Origin: Planctomycetaceae bacterium | Lineage (GTDB): Bacteria > Planctomycetota > Planctomycetia > Planctomycetales > Planctomycetaceae | Assembly (NCBI GenBank): GCA_024742875.1 | Contig: JANSXP010000013.1 | Span: 73,218-137,217 of the forward strand | Length of the DNA: 64,000 bases | Direction: 5' to 3' | Part shown: piece after piece, positions 44,879 through 53,226 of the stretch | Layout of the letters: each line of letters begins with the position of its first letter | How positions within the stretch are numbered: position 1 is the stretch's first letter | Notes under the pieces: model-generated | What the model saw: only the letters and a program-made list of their open reading frames with translations | Told to the model about the DNA's origin: nothing | The model's database searches: none | Made by a program: the position numbers and the translations under genes

Positions 44879-45487
44879 ATGTCAGTCGCCACCTCACAAC
44901 AGATCACCATCGTCACCGGTCTGCCACGATCAGGCACATCCATGATGATGAAAATGCTGGAAGCCGGCGGTGTAACGCCACTGTGCGACGGGGAACGCAC
45001 GGCTGACTCGGACAATCCCAACGGCTACTACGAATACGAACCGGTCAAACAAACAAAGACAGATTCCTCGTGGCTGAACAACGCGGCCGGCCGGGCTGTC
45101 AAAATGGTTTACAGCCTGCTGTATGACCTGCCCACACAGCGAACCAAAGATCAAACGGACGATCGCCCCTACGACGTGTTGTTCATGCGTCGTGACCTGC
45201 ATGAGATTCTGGCCTCACAGCGGCAGATGCTCAGCAACATGCAACTGAGCACCGACATCGATGATGCCCGCATGGGCCAGCTGTTCGCCCGAGAGATCAA
45301 CCGCTTTCAGGCGTGGCTGAAGACGGCCGACCACATCAACGTTCTGGAAGTGGACTACAACGCGGTCGCCCGCGGAGAAGCCACTCCCTTTGAACAAATC
45401 AACGCCCATCTGGGCGGGCAGCTGGATACGACCTCCATGGCGGCGATCGTGGACCCGTCTCTTTATCGAAATCGATCCGCCGCCTGA
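44879..45487 (+). CDS. Sulfotransferase-family protein (small)
   Basis: The protein has 202 aa from the ATG at 44879. ITIVTGLPRSGTSMMMKMLEAGG is the P-loop-like 5'-phosphosulfate-binding motif of sulfotransferases. MRRDLHEILASQRQML is the 3'-phosphate-binding block, where R..L.e.laSq is typical. At about 200 residues it is shorter than most sulfotransferases and lacks an obvious substrate-binding cap. It could sulfate a glycan or be a related enzyme of the same fold. It ends in Ser-Ala-Ala. Confidence 0.82.
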   Translation: MSVATSQQITIVTGLPRSGTSMMMKMLEAGGVTPLCDGERTADSDNPNGYYEYEPVKQTKTDSSWLNNAAGRAVKMVYSLLYDLPTQRTKDQTDDRPYDVLFMRRDLHEILASQRQMLSNMQLSTDIDDARMGQLFAREINRFQAWLKTADHINVLEVDYNAVARGEATPFEQINAHLGGQLDTTSMAAIVDPSLYRNRSAA

Positions 45488-45571
45488 CACCGACAACTGC
45501 AACTCCTCTCTCTCACTCACCGCGAGCATCCTGCTCTTCCATCTTTGATCTCGAAATAAAGGCATCCTCTC

Positions 45572-46678
45572 ATGGCATTTCTCACTGGAAAAACCGTGCT
45601 GGTCACAGGTGGCTGCGGAACCGTTGGACGCGAACTGGTCCGACAGATTGTCTCGCAGAATCCGGCCGAGATTCGCGTCGTCGACAACAACGAATCAGAG
45701 ATCTTCTTTCTGGAACAGGAGATTGACGCTCAAATTGCCGAGCAGGAGCTGATCGACATCTGTGCCCTGTGTCACGTCGCCGACATTCGTGACATTGACC
45801 GCCTCAATGGCGTGTTTGAAGGCGTGGACGTGGTCTATCATCTGGCTGCCCTCAAACACGTGATCCTCTGTGAGAAATCGCCCTTCGATGCCACACAGAC
45901 CAACATCATTGGCGTGCGCAATGTGATTCAGGCAGCGCTGAACAACAACGTGGAACGGGTGATCTTCACCAGTTCCGACAAAGCCGTCGATCCCACCAAC
46001 GTACTGGGCACGTCCAAGCTGATGGGCGAACGGCTGATTACCGCCGCCAACAGCATGAAGATCAACAAGCGGACCATCTTCAGCTCCACACGATTTGGCA
46101 ACGTGCTGGGCTCCCGCGGCTCGGTAGCCACCGTCTTCCAGCGGCAGATCGAAGCGGGCGGACCCGTGACGCTGACGGACCCGGAAATGACACGGTTCGT
46201 CATGACGCTGCAGGAAGCCTGCCGACTGGTTCTGCAGGCCTCAGAAATTGCCCGTGGCGGAGAAGTGTTCGTCACCAAAATGCCCATCATGCGAATTGAA
46301 GATCTGGCGAAAGTCATGATCAACCGACTGGCGCCCGAATACGGTCGCGATGCAGAAGACATCGAGATGACCCTCATCGGCTCCAAAGCGGGTGAGAAGT
46401 TCTATGAAGAACTGATGAGTGATGAAGAGACACGTCGCACCTGGGAACTGCCCGACATGTTTGCCGTGCTGCCTGCGTTCCGCAGCGTCTACCAGGAAAT
46501 CGAGTACGACTATCCGGACGTGCTGCGAAAACAGGTGCATGAGCCCTACGTCAGCTCCACGGGCGAAATGATGACCCATCCGGAGATTGAAGAACTGCTG
46601 GAACGCTGCGAAATTCTGGCCCCTCAGGTGACTGCCGAGGCAGAAGCCGACATCCGTCCGTTTCGCCACGCGGCATAG
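45572..46678 (+). CDS. CapD/PseB-like UDP-HexNAc dehydratase family protein
   Basis: The protein has 368 aa. The cofactor site is VLVTGGCGTVGRELVRQI. VDNNESEIFFLEQE and HLAALKHV are CapD/FlaA1-typical, and SSDKAVDPTNVLGTSKLMGE is the catalytic block. The Asp-Lys pair is present, but the SDR Tyr of YxxxK is Leu here, similar to the large WbpM-type members that have Met at this place. RFGNVLGSRGSV and TMKMPIMRI-like (VTKMPIMRIEDLAKV) blocks complete the family. It should convert UDP-GlcNAc or a related sugar to a 4-keto-6-deoxy intermediate. No aminotransferase follows, so later steps must be elsewhere. It ends in Ala-Ala. Confidence 0.88.
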   Translation: MAFLTGKTVLVTGGCGTVGRELVRQIVSQNPAEIRVVDNNESEIFFLEQEIDAQIAEQELIDICALCHVADIRDIDRLNGVFEGVDVVYHLAALKHVILCEKSPFDATQTNIIGVRNVIQAALNNNVERVIFTSSDKAVDPTNVLGTSKLMGERLITAANSMKINKRTIFSSTRFGNVLGSRGSVATVFQRQIEAGGPVTLTDPEMTRFVMTLQEACRLVLQASEIARGGEVFVTKMPIMRIEDLAKVMINRLAPEYGRDAEDIEMTLIGSKAGEKFYEELMSDEETRRTWELPDMFAVLPAFRSVYQEIEYDYPDVLRKQVHEPYVSSTGEMMTHPEIEELLERCEILAPQVTAEAEADIRPFRHAA

Positions 46679-46743
46679 GACGTCTGCTGTCATGATGTGC
46701 CGTCTGAAATCAACGTCCTGAAATCTCTCAGTCCCCGTACCTG

Positions 46744-47649
46744 ATGGACAAGACCATGGCATGGGCACCTGCCTTCATCGGCATCGGCGCCGAAAAGAGC
46801 GCGACCACATGGGCATGGACCATGCTGGATGAGCATCCCGATGTGTGCATGAGTCAGCCGAAAGAGCTGAATTATTTCAACCTCGACGAAAATTTTTCGC
46901 GGGGCGATCAGTGGTACCGCAGACACTTCTCCACAGACGCCGAATGCTGTGGAGAAATCTCGCCGCTGTATATGGACGATGAGGGCGTGGCCGCACGCAT
47001 TCACGCCACGTTTCCGGACACTCGGATTCTCGTCATGCTGCGTGATCCGTTTGATCGGGCCCTCTCGCACCTGTTTCACGACGCATCTGTGCGTTACGGA
47101 ACAGTGGCCGATTTGACGGCCGAGCATTTGAAATCTCTGGTCGAGAAAGACGACAAGTACGTGCGTCGCAGCTGCTATCACGCTGCCCTGCAGCCATTCT
47201 TCCGGACCTTTCCGAAAGAACAGCTGGGCGTGTTCTTTTTTGACGACGTCAAGGCGGACGGTCTGGATCTGGCGCAGCGAATCTATCGTCTGGCAGGTGT
47301 GGACGAGACGTTCGTCCCCGCTCAGTTCAACACAAAAGTGAACGAGTCACAGGATTTGAAGCCGCTCGCCGGCGTCGTGATGGGGGCCTCTCGTCTGGCC
47401 CGCTCCTTTCCACCAACACGCATGGCGCTGCAGTATGTCTATCGCCGCACACGCATTCGCGAACGTCTGATTTCGTGGCTGATGGTCGACAGGGGACGGC
47501 CGCACATCACATTTGCAGACGTCTTTCCCGAAACCACCCAGCGTCAGCTGGCGGACGACCTGATCGCTCTGAATGACCTGCTGTCGGACGCCGTTCCCGA
47601 CAGCTGGCTGCATGATTCTCCCGCGGGCTCACTGCGTCGAGCCGCCTGA
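46744..47649 (+). CDS. PAPS-dependent sulfotransferase
   Basis: The protein has 301 aa. PAFIGIGAEKSATTWAWTMLDEHPDV contains the 5'-phosphosulfate-binding loop (KSATTW). KELNYFN is typical, and TRILVMLRDPFDRALSHLFH is the 3'-phosphate-binding block (RDPxxRaxS) of heparan-sulfate-type sulfotransferases. QLGVFFFDDVKAD is a further family strand. It should transfer sulfate from PAPS to a sugar hydroxyl or amine. Together with the smaller sulfotransferase it marks the product of this locus as a sulfated glycan. It ends in Arg-Arg-Ala-Ala. Confidence 0.92.
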   Translation: MDKTMAWAPAFIGIGAEKSATTWAWTMLDEHPDVCMSQPKELNYFNLDENFSRGDQWYRRHFSTDAECCGEISPLYMDDEGVAARIHATFPDTRILVMLRDPFDRALSHLFHDASVRYGTVADLTAEHLKSLVEKDDKYVRRSCYHAALQPFFRTFPKEQLGVFFFDDVKADGLDLAQRIYRLAGVDETFVPAQFNTKVNESQDLKPLAGVVMGASRLARSFPPTRMALQYVYRRTRIRERLISWLMVDRGRPHITFADVFPETTQRQLADDLIALNDLLSDAVPDSWLHDSPAGSLRRAA

Positions 47650-47676
47650 CCTGACCCCTTCTTTCGCCAGCCGCAG

Positions 47677-49125
47677 ATGCACCAGGGAACCCTGCCAAAC
47701 AGTCTGTATCGCGAACCCCTGAGCGTTGCTCAGCAGGGGTCGCTCGTGCAGGCCGAAGTGATTAAGGGCGTGCTGTTGTCCGCCGGCTATTTTCTGCTGA
47801 CGCGGCTGGGTGTGCAGACCCGATTTGATGGCCCCCTGTTTGCCGTTGCCGCTTCCGCCATCTTCCCACAGTGGCGACCCTGTCTGTTGCTGATGGTGCT
47901 GTCTGTGCAGGACGCGCCCGGACAGGTGGTCCCCTATGACTATCTGGGAGTGGCCGGCATCTCCGGGCTGATGATCCTCAGCGCGGCATTGAATCGCAGC
48001 CGGGAAGTGATCCCCGCCGAAACGCAGCGCTTTCGCGGCATGCTGCGCTTTGGCATGGTGCTCGTCGCCTACGCCATCATCAATTCCGCCGTGCAGCATC
48101 GCTTTGGCTTTCACGAACAGTCGCCCACACGACCGTTTGCCATTATTGGCGCACTGATGGTCATGATGATGCTGACGGGGTATCTCGCGCATCGCGAACT
48201 GCAGTCCGACCCACTGTCCGGCGTGAGGATTCAAACGGTCTGTGTGTGCATTGTCATCCACATCTTTTTCATCATCGGCTGCCAGATTCTGTTTGGACCC
48301 TTGTTTGGCTCCTCGCCTCAGGGTGCCGAAGAAATGAAGCAGCTGTTTCAGATGATGAACGGTGGGGCCCGCGGGCTGGCCCGGCTGACGGGTCCGTTTT
48401 TGTCGCCCAATCTGCTGGCGGCCGCCCCCGGTCTGTACATGCTGATTTTCCTGCGCTACCAGCAGTCCTCAGAAATCAGCGTCCGATTCATCGCCACATT
48501 CTTCATGGTGGGACTGGCGGCCGCGTTATCGGGCGGGGCCCGCACCATGTTTGTGTTTTATCTGGCGGGAACCGCCGCCATGACGTGGACACGATCGCCC
48601 AAACACACGCTGATCGCCGGCGTGATGGCCACACCGATGATTTTTCTGGTCGATATCCCGTGGGGCGATGTGCTGCGGATGATGCGACTGAAGGATCTGC
48701 AAAGCCTGGGAGTCCGCGGCGAACTGTGGCAGGCGTCGCTGTACTGCATGGACTGGAAGGACTGGATGTTCGGCTTCGGACTGACCCACTTTCCCGTGTT
48801 CTGCAAATCGACACTGGGCTACTACGGCTCGGATCCGCACAACTGGATTCTTTCGGCCGCGCAGATGTTCGGTCTGCTGGGACTGATCTTCTACTTTGTG
48901 CTCACTCGCGTGCTGTTTCAGAAAGCGTTCACTGCAGAGCTCAAAGTCCGCGCGATCGCGATCTGCCTGCTGCTGTTTTTTATTGGCCGCGAATTTGCCA
49001 ACACCCAGTACGTGCTCAACAATCACTGCTGGTGCTGTCTGTACTGGATCATGATCTCCCTTGTGTTCGGCAGCTCTCCTTCCACCGCGTCACCGGTCAC
49101 CCCCATGACCGAGCGTCCGTCCTGA
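47677..49125 (+). CDS. O-antigen polymerase/ligase-like membrane protein (Wzy-type)
   Basis: The protein has 482 aa with about eleven hydrophobic helices. The long non-membrane loop with LTGPFLSPNLLAAAPGLYMLIFLRY is the recognition block of the Wzy_C / O-antigen ligase family (R/G-PF-xxPN). A second loop (LRMMRLKDLQSLGVRGELWQASLY...FGFGLTHFPV) resembles the periplasmic ligase loop. Such proteins polymerise lipid-linked repeat units or attach glycan to an acceptor on the outer face of the inner membrane. It lies directly between a sulfotransferase and a Wzx-like flippase, as in Wzx/Wzy-dependent loci. Confidence 0.88.
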   Translation: MHQGTLPNSLYREPLSVAQQGSLVQAEVIKGVLLSAGYFLLTRLGVQTRFDGPLFAVAASAIFPQWRPCLLLMVLSVQDAPGQVVPYDYLGVAGISGLMILSAALNRSREVIPAETQRFRGMLRFGMVLVAYAIINSAVQHRFGFHEQSPTRPFAIIGALMVMMMLTGYLAHRELQSDPLSGVRIQTVCVCIVIHIFFIIGCQILFGPLFGSSPQGAEEMKQLFQMMNGGARGLARLTGPFLSPNLLAAAPGLYMLIFLRYQQSSEISVRFIATFFMVGLAAALSGGARTMFVFYLAGTAAMTWTRSPKHTLIAGVMATPMIFLVDIPWGDVLRMMRLKDLQSLGVRGELWQASLYCMDWKDWMFGFGLTHFPVFCKSTLGYYGSDPHNWILSAAQMFGLLGLIFYFVLTRVLFQKAFTAELKVRAIAICLLLFFIGREFANTQYVLNNHCWCCLYWIMISLVFGSSPSTASPVTPMTERPS

Positions 49126-49135
49126 AGGAGCCGCA

Positions 49136-50674
49136 ATGAACCCCACCGGTCCCGACCACAAGACTGACGGCGATTCGGACAACGAATCCAACAACCCCTG
49201 TCAACCGGCGCAAGAGTCAGCGCCGCAGGCGGCCGGCTGGCTGTCACGCCTGCTGCCAGGCCGCTTTGGCAAAAACGTCATCAGCAACGCCGGTGGCAAC
49301 GCACTGCATTCGGCCATGCAGCTGGGACTGCTGCTGGTGCTCATTCGCATTCTCGATGATCGCAGTTATGCGGCCTTTCTGCTGGCCACTTTTCTGGTGG
49401 GCCTTTTGGAAATGGCGTCGGATTATGGCACACGAATCTGGGCCACCCGCGAGTTTTCCTTCGTGAAGTCTGGCCGTCCGATTCTGCGGCGTTCCTGCCA
49501 GAGTAAGCTTTTTTACACGATCCTGTCAGGCGCTGCGGCCGCCTGCCTGCCGCTGAACACACTGGACACCACCGCATTTGTGATCTGTCTGCTGATCGCC
49601 GCCACGCAGCCCAGTACCGATCCCCTGCTGTGGTATCTCCGCGGCCGGGAACGACTGGACGTGGAAGCCGGTGTCGTACTCGCATTTCGCACACTGGTGA
49701 CATTGGGCATGCTGACAGTGGCCTGGCTGGGTGGCAGTCTCTATCTCATGCTGCTGATCTGGCTGACCGGCAACGTGGCGCGAATCATGACTGAGTCCCG
49801 TCTGTCCATGACAGCGGACCTGTTTGTCCCACCGGATCCCGACAGCACGAACGTATCGCCACGGCTGTCGGCCACGCTGACCTACGTCTTTCCGATTGGC
49901 ACGGCCTTTGTGCTGACCGCCCTGTTTCAGCGGGCCACCGTTTTTCTGCTCGATATTTTCGCAACGCCGCAGGACATCAAGTTTTACGGCACAGCCTTCA
50001 AGGTTGTCAGCACTTCCGGCTTTGTGGCGACCAGTATTTTTGTCTCGTCCTTTCCGCGACTGGCCAAAGCCATCGCCAGCGACGATCGCCCGCTCATTCG
50101 CACCGTCATTTCGCGGATGCTCACTCTCGTGACCGCGGTCTTCGCCCCCATCTGCGTGGTCGGCATTCTGGCCACCGTCCCACTGTCCCGCCTGACGCCC
50201 ATCGACGACGTTCTGCCGATTGCCCGCATCACCGTCCTGCTGATGCCGGGCCTCTATCTGTCCTGCATCAACATGGGCCTGAAGTACACCCTCAATGCCT
50301 TCGAGCTGAACTGGCAGGATGTGTGTGCCGTGGTTGTGGGCATGATGGTACTGACACTGGCAACCGTCTTTCATGGCCGCTTTTCCTGGGCAGAAGCAGC
50401 CGCCATTGGCTGGGCAGCAGGCGAGGGCACTCTGCTGGCGTGCCGAATGCTGCTGCTGTGGAAACACAAACGCCATGCCGGCGTGCCGCTGAGTCTCATC
50501 CTGACGGCCACTTCGGCACTGGTGCTGATGATTGGACTCACCTGGACACCCGCGGCCGCGCTCACTGCCAGGTCCGTGGGTGCGCAGACTCGCCTGGTCG
50601 ACGACCCGACAGCCCGCGGGCCCTCATCAGATTCTCTCCGCGCCGCCACGCCATCGACAACCGTGACCAACTAG
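49136..50674 (+). CDS. Polysaccharide flippase (Wzx/MATE-like)
   Basis: The protein has 512 aa. A hydrophilic N-terminal region of about 40 residues (acidic, Gln-rich) precedes twelve or more hydrophobic helices. FGKNVISNAGGNALHSAMQLGLLLVLIRILD is the typical first-helix block of polysaccharide exporters of the MOP superfamily. FPIGTAFVLTALFQRATVFLLDIFATPQDIKFYG is another. It should flip lipid-linked repeat units to the periplasmic face. It starts 10 bp after the Wzy-like gene, so the pair is tightly coupled. The hydrophilic tail has no known role. Confidence 0.9.
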   Translation: MNPTGPDHKTDGDSDNESNNPCQPAQESAPQAAGWLSRLLPGRFGKNVISNAGGNALHSAMQLGLLLVLIRILDDRSYAAFLLATFLVGLLEMASDYGTRIWATREFSFVKSGRPILRRSCQSKLFYTILSGAAAACLPLNTLDTTAFVICLLIAATQPSTDPLLWYLRGRERLDVEAGVVLAFRTLVTLGMLTVAWLGGSLYLMLLIWLTGNVARIMTESRLSMTADLFVPPDPDSTNVSPRLSATLTYVFPIGTAFVLTALFQRATVFLLDIFATPQDIKFYGTAFKVVSTSGFVATSIFVSSFPRLAKAIASDDRPLIRTVISRMLTLVTAVFAPICVVGILATVPLSRLTPIDDVLPIARITVLLMPGLYLSCINMGLKYTLNAFELNWQDVCAVVVGMMVLTLATVFHGRFSWAEAAAIGWAAGEGTLLACRMLLLWKHKRHAGVPLSLILTATSALVLMIGLTWTPAAALTARSVGAQTRLVDDPTARGPSSDSLRAATPSTTVTN

Positions 50675-50686
50675 AAGTGACAACTC

Positions 50687-51604
50687 ATGACTTCCACCAC
50701 CAAAACCGAATGTCCCGTCTGTGGCCCAGCCGCCACATCCGCCGTTGGTGTGTGCCATGAACAGCCGGTCGTGGCGTGCACACAATGCGGCCTGCTGTTT
50801 GTGGGCGAGTGCCAGACAGTGGAAGACACGGAAGAATTCTTTCGCAGCGAGCATGTCGACAGTGAAGAGCTCACCGCCATGCACTATGTCACGTTTCGCA
50901 AAGACAGCCTGGAACGGGAAGCGGCCGTCATTCAGCGACTCTATCCCGAAGGCGGACGACTGCTGGATGTCGGCACAGCGTCCGGCTACTTCCTGCGGGA
51001 GTTTGCCGACGTCTCCGGCTGGGAACCTGTCGGCGTGGAGCCATCCGCCGTGTCCACCCGATTCGCCCGGCAGGAGTTTGGTCTGGATGTGCGGGAAGGA
51101 TATCTGCAGGAACAGCAGTTTGCAGCAGAATCGTTTGACGTGGTCACCTCGCTGGATGCCTTCAACTGTCATCGCGAGCCCAACGAAGATCTGGCCGAAA
51201 TTCACCGCGTGCTGAAACCCGGCGGAACATTTGCCATCGAAATCCCGGGGCAGAGCTATCGTATGCTGACAGGTTCCGGACCGCTGTGCCGCCTGCTGTT
51301 TGGCTGCTCGCTGCGGTTGAATGCCGGCGTGAACTTCTATTTTTACACGACGCAGGCACTGGTCACGATGGCTCAGCGCGCCGGCTTTGTGCTGCAGGAT
51401 GCCTATCCGGAGTCCACTCCTGTGCAGGGTCGACTGGTTTCTCGACTGGCCAAATCGGCCTACTTCACAGCCACGTCACTGCTGTACCGGCTCACCGGTG
51501 GTCGGGTGCACTATGCCCCCAAAGAGTATCTGATCTTCCGCAAACCGGCCGCCGCCAAACCCGCCTGGCAGCAGGCTCCGGCCGAGCCTCGAGCGGCCGC
51601 GTAG
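50687..51604 (+). CDS. Class I SAM methyltransferase with N-terminal zinc ribbon
   Basis: The protein has 305 aa. The N terminus is a zinc ribbon (ECPVCG...VACTQCGLLF) with two CxxC knuckles, as in the sugar C-methyltransferase and UbiE-like proteins of glycan loci. The SAM motif I is GGRLLDVGTASGYFLREFADV, and HRVLKPGGTFAIEIPG is the post-motif strand. A C-terminal region with YAPKEYLIFRKP closes it. It should methylate a sugar or lipid-linked glycan. It begins 12 bp after the flippase and is the last gene of the locus. It ends in Ala-Ala-Ala. Confidence 0.9.
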   Translation: MTSTTKTECPVCGPAATSAVGVCHEQPVVACTQCGLLFVGECQTVEDTEEFFRSEHVDSEELTAMHYVTFRKDSLEREAAVIQRLYPEGGRLLDVGTASGYFLREFADVSGWEPVGVEPSAVSTRFARQEFGLDVREGYLQEQQFAAESFDVVTSLDAFNCHREPNEDLAEIHRVLKPGGTFAIEIPGQSYRMLTGSGPLCRLLFGCSLRLNAGVNFYFYTTQALVTMAQRAGFVLQDAYPESTPVQGRLVSRLAKSAYFTATSLLYRLTGGRVHYAPKEYLIFRKPAAAKPAWQQAPAEPRAAA

Positions 51605-51661
51605 CCGGGGAAACTGGCGGCAGCTGTCTGGCGGGCAATCGCTGCATTCATTCGTGGCCGT

Positions 51662-53197
51662 TCAATCCTGTGGTGTCACATCGACGAACTCGCGACGAAA
51701 CTCGCCGTTGGCGGCTCGCTGGATTTGACGGTCTTTGATCCAGTGATCGCGATACCACGTGCACGGCTGAAAGTCGTCGTGCAGCGCCAGCATTTTTTCC
51801 GCCAGCCACTGACGTCGCTTTTGCAGATCCCGTTGATACTTCGGATCTCCCGCCAGATTGGTGGACTGCTGAGGATCTCCGATGTTGTCAAACAGCAGCT
51901 CCTCCCCGTCCACCAGGTATCGCGCGTAGGTGAATCGCTGATCGCGAATCGCACGCCACTCAAAACCGTCCTGCCACTGAAACGTATGACCCATGCCCTG
52001 CAAAAAAGCAAAGTCCGGCTCGCAGCTGCAGTCCACGCGGGTGGAGTCCGACATATCGATGCCATCCACGGCATCCGGATAGCCAACACCCAGCATGCCG
52101 CACAGCGTGGGCATCAGATCCACGGCCGAAAAACAGGCGTTGGATTTGCGGCCCTTGGGAATCTTCCCCGGCCAGCGGATCAGCAGCGGAACGCGGGCAG
52201 ATTTGTCAAAGAATGTCAGCTTGAACACCCGGGCGTTGGCACCAAACTGTTCCCCATGATCTGACGTGAACACAACAATCGTCTCCCGCTCCAGACCACT
52301 GTCCTGCAGCGACTTCAGCAGTCGGCCAATCTGCTCATCCAGCGCGGCCGTCATGGCGTAATACACACGCATAAACTCGGGCAGATTCGGTTTCCAGTAG
52401 GACAGCCATCGCTGCGGATCGGCATTGCGATCCATGTGGCGATCCGGCACGTCACTCCACGTTGACGGCAACTCAAATTTGACCTCACGAAACCGATCGT
52501 ACCACCAGGGCGGAACATTCTCTTTGGTCCAGGGATCGTGGGGCGGGCTGTACGAAACCACCATGGCAAATGGCTGGTCCGTACTGGCATGATGCTCAAT
52601 TCGCTGGATTGCCAGATCCGTAAAATGGGCGGGCCCCCAGCCGTCAACCTCTTTCCGCACCGGCTGATCGCGAAAGTAGAACGCGTTGTAGTTGCCGTGG
52701 TTGAAATTGTAGGCCGCCCAGAATCCATCAAAGCCAAGCCGATACGGGCCGGGCGGACAGAAGGCATTCTCGGTCTGTTTGTGGCGCCCTGCCTGAGCGG
52801 CCCACAAGTGCCATTTGCCGATGTAATCACACGTGTAGCCCTTGCGATTCAGCAGGTGAGCGAGCGTGTCCTGCTCTGGATGAATGCGCAGTTCGTTGAC
52901 GACCATGCCGTGGGAACTGGCATATTTGCCCGTCCACAAAGTGGCTCGTGTGGCTGCGCACACGGGCGTGTTGACCACATAGTTGTCAAAGCTCATGCCA
53001 TCATCGGCCAGCCGATCAATGTGGGGCGTGATGGCCCGTTCGTCGCCCGCATAGCCGCACGATTCCCGTCGCAGCTGATCGGCCACAATGATGATCAGGT
53101 TGGGACGCTGAATCTGCCCCCACGCCGCTTCCAGCCCGCTGCAAAGCACTGCCACAGCAAGTGCCACAACACCGCGACAACAAACAGATGGCTGCAT
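51662..53197 (-). CDS. Secreted sulfatase (formylglycine type, S1 family)
   Basis: The protein has 511 aa from the ATG at 53197, with a GGGGGA element upstream; an ATG at 53212 is also possible. The signal peptide ends near EAAWG. RPNLIIIVADQLRRESCGYAG begins the metal site. NTPVCAATRATLWTGKY is the sulfatase signature, with Cys80 as the formylglycine precursor and Arg84. It has Ala-Thr instead of the common Pro-Ser, which still fits CxxxR. GKWHLW and FTSDHGEQFG follow. It should desulfate a polysaccharide or other ester outside the cytoplasm. It is the last gene of a minus-strand unit headed by a two-component system. Confidence 0.95.
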   Translation of the reverse strand: MQPSVCCRGVVALAVAVLCSGLEAAWGQIQRPNLIIIVADQLRRESCGYAGDERAITPHIDRLADDGMSFDNYVVNTPVCAATRATLWTGKYASSHGMVVNELRIHPEQDTLAHLLNRKGYTCDYIGKWHLWAAQAGRHKQTENAFCPPGPYRLGFDGFWAAYNFNHGNYNAFYFRDQPVRKEVDGWGPAHFTDLAIQRIEHHASTDQPFAMVVSYSPPHDPWTKENVPPWWYDRFREVKFELPSTWSDVPDRHMDRNADPQRWLSYWKPNLPEFMRVYYAMTAALDEQIGRLLKSLQDSGLERETIVVFTSDHGEQFGANARVFKLTFFDKSARVPLLIRWPGKIPKGRKSNACFSAVDLMPTLCGMLGVGYPDAVDGIDMSDSTRVDCSCEPDFAFLQGMGHTFQWQDGFEWRAIRDQRFTYARYLVDGEELLFDNIGDPQQSTNLAGDPKYQRDLQKRRQWLAEKMLALHDDFQPCTWYRDHWIKDRQIQRAANGEFRREFVDVTPQD

Positions 53198-53226
53198 TCT
53201 GTGTTCCCCCATTCGAAATCTGCGAC

